64,000 nucleotides of DNA from Globodera rostochiensis. Lineage: Eukaryota; Nematoda; Chromadorea; Rhabditida; Heteroderidae. The notes beneath the pieces are model-generated. The model had not been told where the DNA came from and did no database searches. It saw only the letters and a program-made list of their open reading frames with translations. The stretch spans positions 2,170,001 to 2,234,000 of the forward strand of contig JAEVLN010000013.1 in assembly GCA_018350325.1 (NCBI GenBank), written 5' to 3'. Numbering within the stretch: the first letter of the stretch is position 1; each line of letters begins with the position of its first letter. Below are positions 42,066-53,169 of this stretch, one piece after another. The position numbers and the translations under genes are program-made.

Positions 42066-42610
42066 GGCGCGCCAACAAAACACCGAAGCCACGAAACACC
42101 GACTAAGCCAAAAAACCACGAAATACCGAAAAAAAAATAAAATTTTTTAAAAGTCGATAAAAAGTTTTTTTAGGGTATACAAGGGCGTAGAATCCGAATC
42201 CGACCTCCATTTTGACCAATTCCGAACCCCGAACCCGGGTTCGAACATTTTTTCGAAAATTTAAAAATAGTTTTCTAGGGGCTTTCTGGGCTGTAGAAGC
42301 CGAATCTGACATCCATTTCGTCCAATTCTGAATCCCGGACCCGATCATGCTTTTTGAGAACGATTTTGAGCCCCAAAATTGATTTTAGACATTTTTTAAA
42401 TTTTCGAAAAAATGTTCGAACCCGGGTTCGGGGTTCGGAATTGGTCAAAATGGAGGTCGGATTCGGATTCTACGCCCTTGTATACCCCTAAAAAAACTTT
42501 TTATCGACTTTAATAAATTTTATTTTTTTTTCGGTATTTCGTGGTTTTTTGGCTTAGTCGGTATTTCGTGGCTTCGGTATTTCGTGGCTTCGGTGTTTTG
42601 TGGGGCAGCG
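42066..42610. mobile_element. 545-bp fold-back element, 9-bp target duplication GCGGCAGAC
   Basis: Both flanks are GCGGCAGAC (42057-42065, 42611-42619). The arms of about 200 bp are inverse copies: AACAAAACACCGAAGCCACG, CCAAAAAACCACGAAATACC, then CGAATCCGACCTCCATTTTG and CGAACCCGGGTTCGAAC. The short centre carries a third copy of the word. There is no coding capacity. A 9-bp duplication is typical of Mutator-like elements. Confidence 0.85.
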
Positions 42611-42814
42611 GCGGCAGACAGCATATGGTCAGACACTATATCTATCCCCTCACCATTGAATTTTCTTTTGATTTTCAAAACCTTGGAACACAGGCTAACT
42701 CATATTTCGTGACCAAATTTTGCAGAAATGCTTCTAGTGCTCCCTTCTTATCCTTACCAAAATTTGGTGGAGTTTCTGAGAATTTTGGAAAAAAAATTAT
42801 ATTTTATTAAAAAT

Positions 42815-42977
42815 CTCGAGTCTCGACTGTTCTGGCTCGAGATTTTTTCGAGATCCGAGATTCTCGAAAAATCTCGTCTCGACATCTCGTCTCGAATAAA
42901 TCTGAATTTTCGAGATTTTTCGAGACCCTCGAGAATCTCGTCTCGAATCTCGCTCGAAGCTCAAGTCCGGGCTCTAA
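42815..42977. repeat. TCTCGAG-word repeat ending in CCGGGCTCTA
   Basis: Same vocabulary as 41.65 kb. The right edge CCGGGCTCTA is the inverse of the TAGAGCCCGG end at 2704, so this is probably one end of a related element whose other end I could not place. Confidence 0.5.
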
Positions 42978-43045
42978 TTGTAACCATTTAAGAGTAAATT
43001 GTGTCGGTTTTATAAGCGATGGCATAAATATGTCAATTGTTTTAG

Positions 43046-44959
43046 CTTTTTGACGAAAACTCTCCGGAATACTTTCCGTCGGCCTGCTGCGAGTTCCTCC
43101 ACGTTCAATCCGCACTTTACCTGGCCTCCTTCATACAGGTGCATCTTGGTGCCGAACGAGCCGCCCGGCACGGCCCGTCTTTGCCATAAAATCAACCAAA
43201 ACTATTCCTCCCTATTCCCAGCTGGTCTTTGTGCTGCTTCTTTCTCTGCTTTATCTTTTGCTGGAGCAGTCCCAATTCATTAATGCTGTTGATGTATTCC
43301 GCCCTGGCGTTGCTTTTGTCATCTGCACCAATTTGGTCGGCATTTTGTGCGCGGTCAGTTTCTCCCACCCCAAAACATAGACCGACCGATCGTTGTTAAC
43401 CCAAATTTAAGTTGGTTGGTGTGTGTTCCCACCGCGAACAGTACATCTCGACACAGATCAGCATTCTAATCGGGCTCGTGCTCCTCTCAGACTTGTTCGC
43501 CCTTCTGATCAGTCAGACCAAACTCCCATTTTGCTCCCGCCCCCTCCCTTATCCATCCGATTTCAGTTTTTGCCATGGCTTTCGGTGCCCGTGTCCAGTT
43601 GGCTTCCCATTTGACTTTCCAACAGTTTCTTCACTCCTTTCTGATCGATGAGCGCCGTTGGGAGGCACTTTTGGGCCCATTTTGGCCGTACCTTCTGGCT
43701 ATCCTTTTCCATATGGCCGCTTGTGCGTTGATTTGTTTCACGACCGTTTACCGTCGCTACGGCCAATATTTAAAGGTTCGTTACTCCCCCCCCCCCTGCC
43801 CAACTCCCCCCTCCCCAACTTCCCAACCTCTCCCCCCCCCCAAAGTCCCCCCTCCCAACTTCCCAACCTCTCCCTCCCCCCCCCCCCCCCCAACTCCCCC
43901 CTCCCCAACTTCCAACCTCTCCCCCCCCAAGTCCCTCCTCCCCAACTTCCCAACCTCTCCCTCCCTCCCCCCCCAACTCCCCCCTCCCCAACTCCCCTCC
44001 CCCCCCCCCCCCCAACTTCCCTCTCCCCAACCCCCCCCCCCCCACTTCAAACTCCCCTCCCCCCTCCCCAACTCCCCTCCCCCCCAACTTCCTCTCCCCA
44101 ACTTCCCCCCCCCCCACTTCAAACTCCCCCCTACCCACCCCTCCCCCCTCCCAACTTCCCTCTCCCCAACTCCCCCCCCCCCAACTTCCCTCTCCCCAAC
44201 TTCCCCCCCCCCCCCCACTTCAAACTCCCCCCTACCCCCCCCCTCCCCCCTCCCCAACTTCCCTCTCCCAACTCCCCCCCCCCCCAACTTCCCTCTCCCC
44301 AACTTCCCCCCCCCCTTCAAACTCCCCCTACCCCCCCAACCCCCCTCCCCAACTCCCTCCCCTCCCCCCAACTTCCCTCTCCCAACTCCCCCCCCCCAAC
44401 TTCCCTCTCCCCAACTCCCCCCCCCCCCCCCACTTCAAACTCCCCCCCCTCCCCAACTCCCCTCCCCCCCCCAACTTCCCTCTCCCCAACTCCCCCCCCC
44501 CCCACTTCAAACTCCCCCCCCCACCCCAACTCCCCTCCCCCCCCCCCACCCCAACTTCCTTCCCCCAACTCCCCCCCCCCCACTTCAAACCCCCCCCCCC
44601 CCTCCCCTTCAAACTCCCCCCACCCCTCCCCCTTCAAACTTCCTCAACTCCCCCCTCCCCCTCACTTCCCAACCTCCCTCTCCCTCCCTCCCAAACTTCC
44701 CAACCCCCCCCCCCCAACTCCCTAACTTCCATAATCGCCAAATTGCCGTTTTCTTCTGACCGAAAACGCCCATCTTAACGCTGTCTCTGGAATTCAATTT
44801 GCTCATGTTCACTTCCAGCACAAATATGCAGTGGTAGACTCGACTTCCCCTCCAGCCCCTTCGACTTGTTTGCAGCATCCGTCAGTTTCCTCCACTAACC
44901 TCACCTCGCCTTTGCCTTCGCCTTCCTCTTCTTCCCCATCCAATTCCATGGGAAGATGA
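43046..44959 (+). CDS. unidentified four-pass membrane protein, 5' end not found
   Basis: Exons begin at 43046 (LFDENSPEYFPSACCEFLHV), about 43220 (LVFVLLLSLLYLLLEQSQF), 43411 (LVGVCSHREQYISTQI), 43567 (FAMAFGARVQLASHLTF) and about 44819 (HKYAVVDSTSPPAPSTC). All junctions are GT-AG and in phase. There are four strongly hydrophobic segments: VFVLLLSLLYLLL, GVAFVICTNLVGILCA, ISILIGLVLLSDLFALLI and WPYLLAILFHMAACALICF. The tail is Ser/Pro-rich and ends ...SSPSNSMGR. The layout resembles small tetraspan families of lysosomal or plasma membranes, but I cannot name one. The last intron (43777-44818) is almost entirely a C-rich minisatellite. Upstream DNA is repeat, and no start codon was found. Confidence 0.65.
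43781..44732 (+). repeat. pyrimidine-rich minisatellite within an intron
   Basis: About 950 bp of CCCCAACTTCCCTCTCCCC, CCCCACTTCAAACTCCC and long C runs, with nearly no G. Unit length varies. The 394-, 355- and 196-codon frames crossing it are low-complexity artefacts. Confidence 0.92.
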
Positions 44960-45709
44960 GAAAGAAGAGCCTCGAAGGATGTGGAGGATGTGATGAAGAT
45001 GACCATCCTTTTAAGTCTGCCATTTCAAAGTCTAAATTTGTCATCGAGAAACTTCCCTCAGTCCGCATTTGTCTTTCACATCCAAACTTGTCACTCACTA
45101 CTAAACTCACTTTGTATTCCTTTCACGTTTTCATCACTTAAATTAAATTCTTTCAGCTCCATTCCCCAAAGAATTTTCAAAAACAAATTGCGTTGGACTG
45201 AGGTTAGGAGGAGGGAAAAGCTTAATTGAAGTGAGAGGACCGGGGCGAAGGGGGGGGGGGGACAACGAGCGATGCCTCCGTCAGGCAGGCAGAGGATCAT
45301 CTCCAGCAGCAGAAGAAGCTGTCAATCAGAGGCTATGCCCTTATTGAGGAAGGTGGCCATCGGTTAACGAACTTCAAACGGACGTTTTCGGCTTCTAGCA
45401 GTCGTTCGGCCTTTTCTTTCTGGGCCATTTCACCAAAACCTTTCCGCGTGCCGCAAGCGTTCGGACGTTAAATGTGAACAAATTGGCAAAATGCTTTTGA
45501 GCTTTGAAATTCTAGACGGCTTTTGTTTGGGCGTGGGATGGATGGGCTCTGGGCGCTGACTGAGGGCGGATTTGGAGGGTTTTGGATCTTGCAGAAAGAT
45601 AAAATAATGACATCCGCCCGCCGCCCTTACCTTCTGCTGCTAAATTCAATCGCCGCAAACCCTGAGACATTTATTCCTTCTCCGTCCAATTCATTTCAAT
45701 CCTTTCCTT

Positions 45710-45747
<38 letters not shown>

Positions 45748-46119
45748 CCCATCCTTCCATCTGACTCCCGGCTCCACCGTCGTAAATTTTATGACGTGCT
45801 AAAGTCGTCCCAAAGTGTCACGATAACAAATAAAAATTGGACCTGAGCGTCGGCCCCTCAGACATACCCCCCGGGGATACCCTTCCATCCAAAGTGCCAA
45901 TGACCGATTGCCACCCCCTCCCCCCCCCACTCTACTTCCAAGCCTTCATCACCCAAACAGTTCCTCAAATTGTTCTAACACCATATTCTTTTTCAGATCG
46001 CTCTTTCCCTCCGTTTCACCTTATTTCGTTATAAATCGTTGCTTAACCCTTTCTTTATCAGTCAATTCTATTCAAAGGTGCGCACAAATTCGGAGTGACT
46101 TTTTGTGTCGGCGTGGAGA
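44960..46119. other. intergenic upstream of flp-18
   Basis: No gene supported. It holds a C34 run (45711-45744) and a G run near 45251. It presumably contains the flp-18 promoter. Confidence 0.4.
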
Positions 46120-46815
46120 ATGTTCGCCCTTTTTGTGTTCCCTCTTCCCCTGCTTCTCCTTTGTGTTCTCCAAAGAATCTCCGCAGCAGCAGCTGAAGCA
46201 TCGGCCGAGCCTGGAATGGATGTGACAAAAAGTGAGTCCGTCCGGGCGATTGAATGGTTTCATTCATTTGATCGATAGGGATGTTCTCATATGCTGATCT
46301 GATGAACAATTTCGGAGGGCCAAGCCCGCTGGACTTTGTGACCGGCAACGGCTATTACATGTTGGACGAGGAGAGGCCCAAAAGGGAAGGTAAATAAAGC
46401 GAGTTGTGTCATTTGTCTGTCAATTTACTGACTCATTTGTGTTCAGACGAAGCAGTCGAACTGCTCACTGCCTGGAAACGGTCGTCACCATTTCGGCGGG
46501 GCTTTCTCAATGGTGTCCAGCATAACTATCTGATGAAAAAGGACGAATTCGTTGCCCCAGGGGTGCTCCGATTCGGCAAGCGGATGCCAGGGGTGAACTG
46601 AACTAATCAACGGAAGACAAACTTTGTTGAGCTGTTCAGGTGCTCCGTTTCGGTAAACGAGGCCCTCAACACGAGAAGAAAGCCGTTCCCGGTTGGTCCG
46701 ATCATTTGCTCGACTCATTCATTTTACAGGCGTTCTGCGCTTCGGCAAGAGAGCGGAAGTGCCCGGAGTGCTCCGCTTCGGCAAAAGAATGCCTCAGGTG
46801 CTCCGCTTCGGCTGA
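46120..46815 (+). CDS. flp-18: FMRFamide-like neuropeptide precursor of FLP-18 type
   Basis: Secreted precursor of PGVLRFamide peptides. Exon 1 encodes a signal peptide ([20 protein letters not shown], cleavage probably after ISA). Exon 2 is a spacer ending ERPKRE. The peptides, each followed by Gly and basic cleavage sites except the last, are [29 protein letters not shown] (after a KK), [10 protein letters not shown] and MPQVLRFG, the last running straight into the TGA at 46813-46815. PGVLRFG is the FLP-18 signature. Five exons; two introns fall exactly between PG and VLRFG of separate peptides. In C. elegans these peptides act through NPR-1, NPR-4 and NPR-5; receptors in this species are unknown. 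Confidence 0.95.
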
Positions 46816-47045
46816 TGCTTTTTCTGTGCTTTTCCTTCCCTCTGTTCCACCGATCTGATCGCCAAATGCGCCATTCCCTTCCCTTCCAACCGTCGTTCGT
46901 TGCTTCCCTTGTTTCGCCGAACATTTTCAAATGATGATAAACCCAGAATTGGCATTTATTTCGGCTCTAATTCAAAATTCTGCTGTTCCTGTTCAGTGGC
47001 AGGATTTTTTAATTGTTTTTGGATCAGTTTGAAGGGGGAGGAGGG

Positions 47046-47075
47046 TCGGCGGTGCCGATAGGCGCCCGGGAAAAA
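47046..47075 (+). repeat. hairpin-bearing repeat with truncated second stem
   Basis: GGCGGTGCCGATAGGCGCCC then GGGAAAAATTTT; three bases of the second stem are lost. Confidence 0.7.
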
Positions 47076-47149
47076 TTTTTTGAATTTTTGATAGAATTTA
47101 TTTGAAAACTAAACCCAAAATTGCTTCCGGCGGGTGGTTAATTACTTGC

Positions 47150-48005
47150 TAGTGATGCTCGAGACTTAAAATTTACCGAGAATTGACCCCGAGACTGGAT
47201 ACCCAAAAAGCAGAAAACTTTTTAGGGTTTCGGCTTTATTTAGAATTTAAATTCGAGATATCGCTCGAAGGCGCTCGAGATTCTCGATCTCGAGCCCAAA
47301 AATTTTTCATGAAACAGTGCTTTTCTTAACAAAGTTTGCCAATTTTTGTAAAAATTTCCCCTGCGGCCGGACATCCTCCACTGAAAATATGTTATTTGAT
47401 GCACTCATTACTAGGGCTACGATTTATATGGCCATAAATACGAACCAAAAATTGTAGGACGAAATATGGATAATATAGCAAAAAATGAGCAAGATTTCCT
47501 AATAGAAGTATAAGATCAATAAAAATTTTAATATGCAAATTAAAGGCATTTCAAAGAACTTTGAAAATAAGCAGAATTTTTAAAATCTTCATTTTTTTGG
47601 TGGCAGAATTTTTAGTCGCGAAAAACATTATTTTGGTATTTCTACCTTATACGGTAATGGAACAAAATCGAACAATTCATATTCAATCGACTTCTCTCGT
47701 CGAGCTGAGCACGAATCTGCAAAAATTCTGTGGAAATTGATACATTGATTACGAATTCGTCAATAGAAAATCAAAATTGAGCATTTAGAACGGTTTTTGA
47801 ACCGGTTTAAATTTTTGAAAATTGAGGAAAAAATGACTTTTAGTAAACCAAAGTCCGATAGGGGGAAAAATAGACAGTAAAGTGGAAAATAGCAGCCAAA
47901 GTACCGCACACTCGACTACGGCGGCCAGTAGGTGGGGCGAGACTCCGGGCGTCGGAAGAAGTCCGCGCGCGCCCGCCCCGCGAGTCCTCGCGCGCTCGCC
48001 CCCCA
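47150..48005 (+). repeat. composite of dispersed repeats
   Basis: 47155-47310 has CTCGAGACTTAAAATTTACC and TCTCGATCTCGA words. 47750-47910 matches 58360-58520 closely (TACGAATTCGTCAATAGAAA; AAAGTCCGATAGGGGGAAAA). 47897-48005 is the CTCGACTACGGCGGCCAG repeat. Confidence 0.65.
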
Positions 48006-48456
48006 GTGGCGTTCGTCAGACTTCTTGGTCCGGTACTTTTCTGTTATGTGACAACAGCAAAATGTTTTAAATGTTGAAACACACACTTCTAGAAGTTTTA
48101 GGGTCGTAGAATCCGAATATGACTTCTATTTTTATTGAATTCTAACCCAAACCCGAATTCGAACAATTTTCAGAAACTTTTTTTCCATTAAAATCGTCGA
48201 AATGTCGATCAATTTTTAATGAGATTTTGCAAAACAACGTTGAATTTATGCCACCAATTCTTTGAATTTGTATTCAGGGTTCGAAAGCGGTCGAAATGGA
48301 AGTCAGATTTGGATTCTACGACCCCGAAACCCCCTAGAAAGAATTTTTATCGACTTTGAAAAAAAAACTTTTTTATTGTTGTCACATAACTAGGGCTCCG
48401 ATTTATATGGAAATCCATATTTTTTTTTTGCAAACTTGAAACGGCTTCTAAATTTA

Positions 48457-48519
48457 TGGGTGGAGGACGTGGGTTCGAGTCCCACCCGGGGTTACCATTT
48501 TGCCTATTCTTTACTAAAG
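48457..48519 (+). repeat. 5'-truncated tRNA-like repeat
   Basis: TGGGTGGAGGACGTGGG, B box TTCGAGTCCCACC, CCGGGG, then the family 3' flank CCATTTTGCCTATTCTTTAC. Only the 3' half is present. Confidence 0.75.
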
Positions 48520-49060
48520 ATTAGCGGCCTGATTATTGACGATTTGGAGCAAGAAGAATTAGAAAAAGCACAACGACGCACGGAGCATTAGCTACCGCTT
48601 ACCTCCGCCCCTATAAAAGTAAAGCAGAATTTCAAAAAAAAATTGATGTTGGATGAGGCAATTGAAGTTGAACAATGAGGAAGATTTCTTGAATAATAAA
48701 TCCACCATTGATACAATAAAAGATTCCCCTCATTTCGATCCCGGTTCAACATGCTGATCCCGGTCTCGTGCAACCCTAGTAATATTCCAACTGCACAGTA
48801 CACTGTTCACAATTTACACCTTTGTCAGTCGCAATAAAACCTTTCTTTTATACATATGGTGGTGGCAAATTTCGTGGCATTTGCTGAGTAGGCAAAATGT
48901 AAGGTGGCAAAACGTACGGACACCCATAAATAGTGTTTTTAGCTTTGGTTTTTTCAAAAAAATTTTCTGAAACGCCTTTAATTTACATATAAATTCGGAC
49001 CGGTCTGGATTCAGTCCGTACGCCGTCGGAAACACAGATGCCAATAAAAATACTACTAAA

Positions 49061-50238
49061 GGTGCTATGACATTTCGACAATGGACACTTCGACAACAGA
49101 CACTTCGACAACGACACTTAGACAACGACACTTAGACAATAAAAAATGAAATGCCATAAAAAAATTTAAAATTTTTTTGAATTCTACAATACATAATATA
49201 ATAGCAATATAATTATGGTTAAACATTATTTTACGATTAATGAACTTCAAACTTATAATATGTTTGTACAACATACTTAAATATTAATTTAAAAAAAAGA
49301 TTGTGTTAAAATCCACATATATTCAAAATAAAAAAAGTTCGCTCTTTCCATTCCATTTCTTCTCACATGTGCATATTATTGACAGATGCAAATTAGGGTT
49401 CAAAAGTTGGCCAAGGGGCGAGCGAACAAGAAGATACGCAAGCGATGAAAAATAAAATAAGTAACTGAAGAAATGCATCAAAGAATGTCTGAGCATTTGG
49501 GATGGAGGCCCACTTATTCTTTGTTCCGAAAGATGGTTGAACCTGGCGATCATAACATAATTTATGCGAAAGAGAACTCCATTCATTCGATCTCCAATTT
49601 AATGACAAACAAACAATTCTTTAGAAGGGTGGCATAGCGCCTGGGGGTCTCTTCTTGACCGCAAGCCTCTGTTCAGCAAATTCGTTAAGCGGATGATCAA
49701 AGAGTTTTCCCGTTGGGAAAACATAATGGCCGATTTTGAAAACTCCCCAGCTAATGGGATACGGGGAAAAGGACTTAAAAGGAAGAACATTTATGTTGCT
49801 CAAGACAAAGTAAAGAATAGGCAAAATGTTAGCCCCGGGTGGGACTCGAACCCACGTCCTCCACCCAATCCGTGGGCAGCTCTTCCAACTGAGCTACCGG
49901 GGCGTCCCATTAGCCTTCTTCTTTATGGATGATCTTTTGCCCCCGCCCTAGGCGTTTTAACCGTTCACTTCCAACCAGCGGAACACACAAATCCTTACAA
50001 CAACAATCTTCAACAGTTATTCGCCGAATTTGAAAGACGTGCTGACGATCCTTCGTTATCTGCGAACAATCTCGCACCATTTGGCAGAAATTTAATTTTG
50101 ACCACATATTTTTTTGGAACGATCGTTTGTTGGCCATTATTTTTAAAAACGACATTTTATTGTCGAAATGTCGTTGTCGAAGTGTCGTTGTCGAAGTGTC
50201 CATTGTCGAAGAGTCCATTGTCGAAGTTTCGTGCCACC
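49061..50238. mobile_element. fold-back element with ACACTTCGACAACG arms, target duplication CTACTAAA
   Basis: The left arm is at 49061-49130 (GGTGCTATGACATTTCGACA, then CACTTCGACAAC words). The right arm is at about 50150-50238, its inverse, ending GTTTCGTGCCACC. Flanks 49053-49060 and 50239-50246 are both CTACTAAA. A tRNA-like repeat sits inside. Confidence 0.75.
49832..49903 (-). tRNA. tRNA-like sequence, probably a non-functional dispersed copy
   Basis: 72 nt with a perfect 7-bp acceptor stem (GCCCCGG / CCGGGGC), D stem GCTC/GAGC, T stem GTGGG/CCCAC and loop TTCGAGT. The anticodon arm is poor: the best fold has two G-U pairs and loop ACGGATT, with C in place of the invariant U33. The copy at 58.8 kb shares flanks on both sides (TAAAGAATAGGCAAAATGTT; GTCCCATTAGCCTTCTTCTT), so it is part of a dispersed repeat. 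It could still be transcribed from its A and B boxes. Confidence 0.5.
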
Positions 50239-51379
50239 CTACTAAATCATCGAGGTGAGAACGAATAATTTTGCACCTTTGAAGAAAGTTACAAGCAAAT
50301 GTCGTCGATTCAATTTATATTCGTTTTAAGTCCTTAAATCTTTGATTTTAGCTAACCTGCTGGTTATTTAACCGGTCATATCTCGGCTTAGAGGCGATTC
50401 GGACACTTCATTTTGTTCCATTCACTCCTTCGATGTTTTGAATGCACCCATTTTGATTAGATTTAAATAAAAATGCTCAAGGCATTCTTGGCCATGCCAA
50501 AAGAGTCAATCAAATTCATCCCGCGGGCCAATTGGATAGCAAAACCTTCGACAACTCTTTTCAGACAGATTCGATTCTCTCTCTTCTCGCATTTCTCTCT
50601 AACAAACTTCCGACTTACTTTTCCTTTTCCTTTTGATGCCACTTTTCTGGAAATGAATCGAGCAATGCCTTCCATTAGTTGGGTAAAGTTTGTGATATTG
50701 GGTCAAATTTTGACAAAATTTTTTAAAAACTTTTTTGACACAGAAGCTTTAGGGGTTTTCGCGACGCTGGAACTGATTTAATCCGTTTCGATCAAACTCC
50801 GACTCCGAATCCGAACATTTTATCGTCAAAATTCGATTTTCTGCTCCAAATTGACTAAAAGGCATGCCTTCGATCCCTCGTTGTTTTTTCATTGTCTTAT
50901 TCTGAAATTGAAAAATCAAATTTTGAAAAATTTCGAATTTTTGTCAAAAAGTTCGAATTCGGATCAGATTCGGATTCAGCGTCCCTGAAAAGCCTTTATG
51001 TTGTGAAAACATTGACCCTTTTTCGTGTTGCGGGTCAAAAACTAATTGGCGACGGACGACCCCCCCCCCCCCCCCCCCCCCCCCATTCCCATTCCCATTC
51101 CCATTCCCATTCATCTTTTGCCCGTCTGTTGTGGTCAACAACCATTCATTCGTTCCCCTCCATTTTTTAAATTCACATCCCCCCCCCCCCTCAATTTATG
51201 CCTATAATTTTAGCCACTCATTCATTCTTTCTGAATGGAAATTGAGTGAGGAGAGTACTCCTCCCATCCTCCTTTCATATTTTCATAAGCCTCATTTTAG
51301 CTTTTATTGGGGCAATTTAATGGTGATGAGAGAAAGAAATTCCATTTTTGTAGGGAATGGGAGGGAACGCTCTGTTGAT

Positions 51380-53116
51380 GTGAATGGGCGGGGGGCGGTT
51401 GGAAGTGTACGGACGGATGGGCGGGGGGCGGTTGGAGGTGTACGGACGGATGGGCGAGGTGCACGGACGGATGGGCGGGGGGTGGTTGGAGGTGTACCGG
51501 ACGGATGGGGGGGGGTGGTTGGAGGTGCACGGAACGAAGGGGCGGGGGGCGGTTGGAGGTGTACGGACGGATGGGCGGGGGTGGTTGGAGGTGCACGGAC
51601 GGATGGGCGGGGGGCGGTTGGAGGTGTACGGACGGATGGCGAGGTGCACGGACGGATGGGCGGGGGGTGGTTGGAGGTGTACGGACGGATGGGCGGGGGC
51701 GGTTGGAGGTGTACGGACGGATGGGCTGGGGGTGGTTGGTGGTGCACAGACGGATGGCGTGGGGCGGTTGGAGGTGTACGGACGGATGGGCGGGGGTGGT
51801 TGGTGGTGTACGGACGATGGGCGGGGGGTGGTTGGAGGTGTACGGACGGATGGGCGGGGGTGGTTGGAGGTGTAGGGCGGGGGGTGGTTGGAGGTGCACG
51901 GACGGATGGGCGGGGGGTACGGACGGATGGGCAGGGGTACGGACGGATGGGCGGGGGGTGGTTGGAGGTGTACGGACGGATGGGCGGGGGGTGTTGGAGG
52001 TGTACGGACGGATGGGCGGGGGTGGTTGGAGGTGTATGGGCGGGGGGTGGTGGAGGTGCACGGACGGATGGGCGGGGGGTACGGACGGATGGGCAAGGGG
52101 TACGGACGGAGGGCGGGGGGCGGTTGGAGGTTTACGGACGGATGGGCGGGGGGTGGTTGGAGGTGTACGACGGATGGGCGGGGGGTGGTTGGAGGTGTAC
52201 GGACGGATGGGCGGGGGTGGTTGGAGGTTATGGGCGGGGGGTGGTTGGAGGTGTACGGACGGATGGGCGGGGGGTGGTTGGAGGTGTCGGACGGATGGGC
52301 GGGGGGTGGTTGGAGGTGTACGGACGGATGGACGGGGGGTGGTTGGGGTGCACGGACGGATGGGCGGGTGGTGGTTGGAGGTGTACGGAAGGATGGACGG
52401 GGGGTGTTGGAGGTGCACGGACGGATGGGCGGGGGGTGGTTGGAGGTGTACGGAAGGATGGACGGGGGTGGTTGGAGGTGTACGGACGGATGGGCGGGGG
52501 GCGGTTGGAGGTGTACGGACGGAGGGCGGGGGGTGGTTGGAGGTGCACGGACGGATGGACGGGGGGTGGTTGGAGGTGTACGACGGATGGGCGGGGGGTG
52601 GTTGGAGGTGCACGGACGGATGGGCGGGGGTTACGGACGGAGGGCAAGGGGTACGGACGGATGGGCGGGGGGTGGTTGGAGGTGCACGGACGGATGGGCG
52701 GGGGCGGTTGGAGGTGTACGGACGGATGGGCTGGGGGTGGTTGGTGGTGCACAGACGGAGGGCGGGGGGCGGTTGGAGGTGTACGGACGGATGGGCGGGG
52801 GGCGGTTGGAGGTGTACGACGGATGGGCTGGGGGTGGTTGGTGGTGCACAGACGGATGGGCGTGGGCGGTTGGAGGTGTACGGACGGATGGGCGGGGGGT
52901 GGTTGTAGGTGCACGGACGGATGGGCGGGGGGCGGTTGGAGGTGTACGGACGGATGGGCGGGGGGTGGTTGGAGGTGCACGGACGGATGGGCGGGGGGCG
53001 GTTGGAGGTGTACGGACGGATGGGCGGGGGGTGGTTGGAGGTGCACGGACGGATGGACGGGGGGTGGTTGGAGGTGCACGGACGGATGGGCGGGGGGCGG
53101 TTGGAGGTGTACGGAC
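51380..53116 (+). repeat. 33-bp G-rich minisatellite, about 50 units
   Basis: The unit is GGTTGGAGGTGTACGGACGG plus ATGGGCGGGGGGT, alternating with GTGCACGG variants. Because 33 is a multiple of three, several frames stay open for hundreds of codons on both strands (for example 676 and 617 codons). The peptides are pure repeat with no start context or splice support, so I treat them as artefacts. Confidence 0.95.
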
Positions 53117-53169
53117 ACATTCGAAAATCTGCCAAATGTTGTAAACGCAACCTTTTATTGAAAAATTGA

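Noticed and set aside
43575..44759. 394- and 355-codon Pro-rich frames
   Set aside because: Only the first part (to about 43776) is real exon; the rest is the intronic C-rich minisatellite.
51131..53161. 676-codon Gly-rich and 617-codon Pro-rich frames on opposite strands
   Set aside because: Open only because the 33-bp repeat has no stops; both strands and several frames are open at once.
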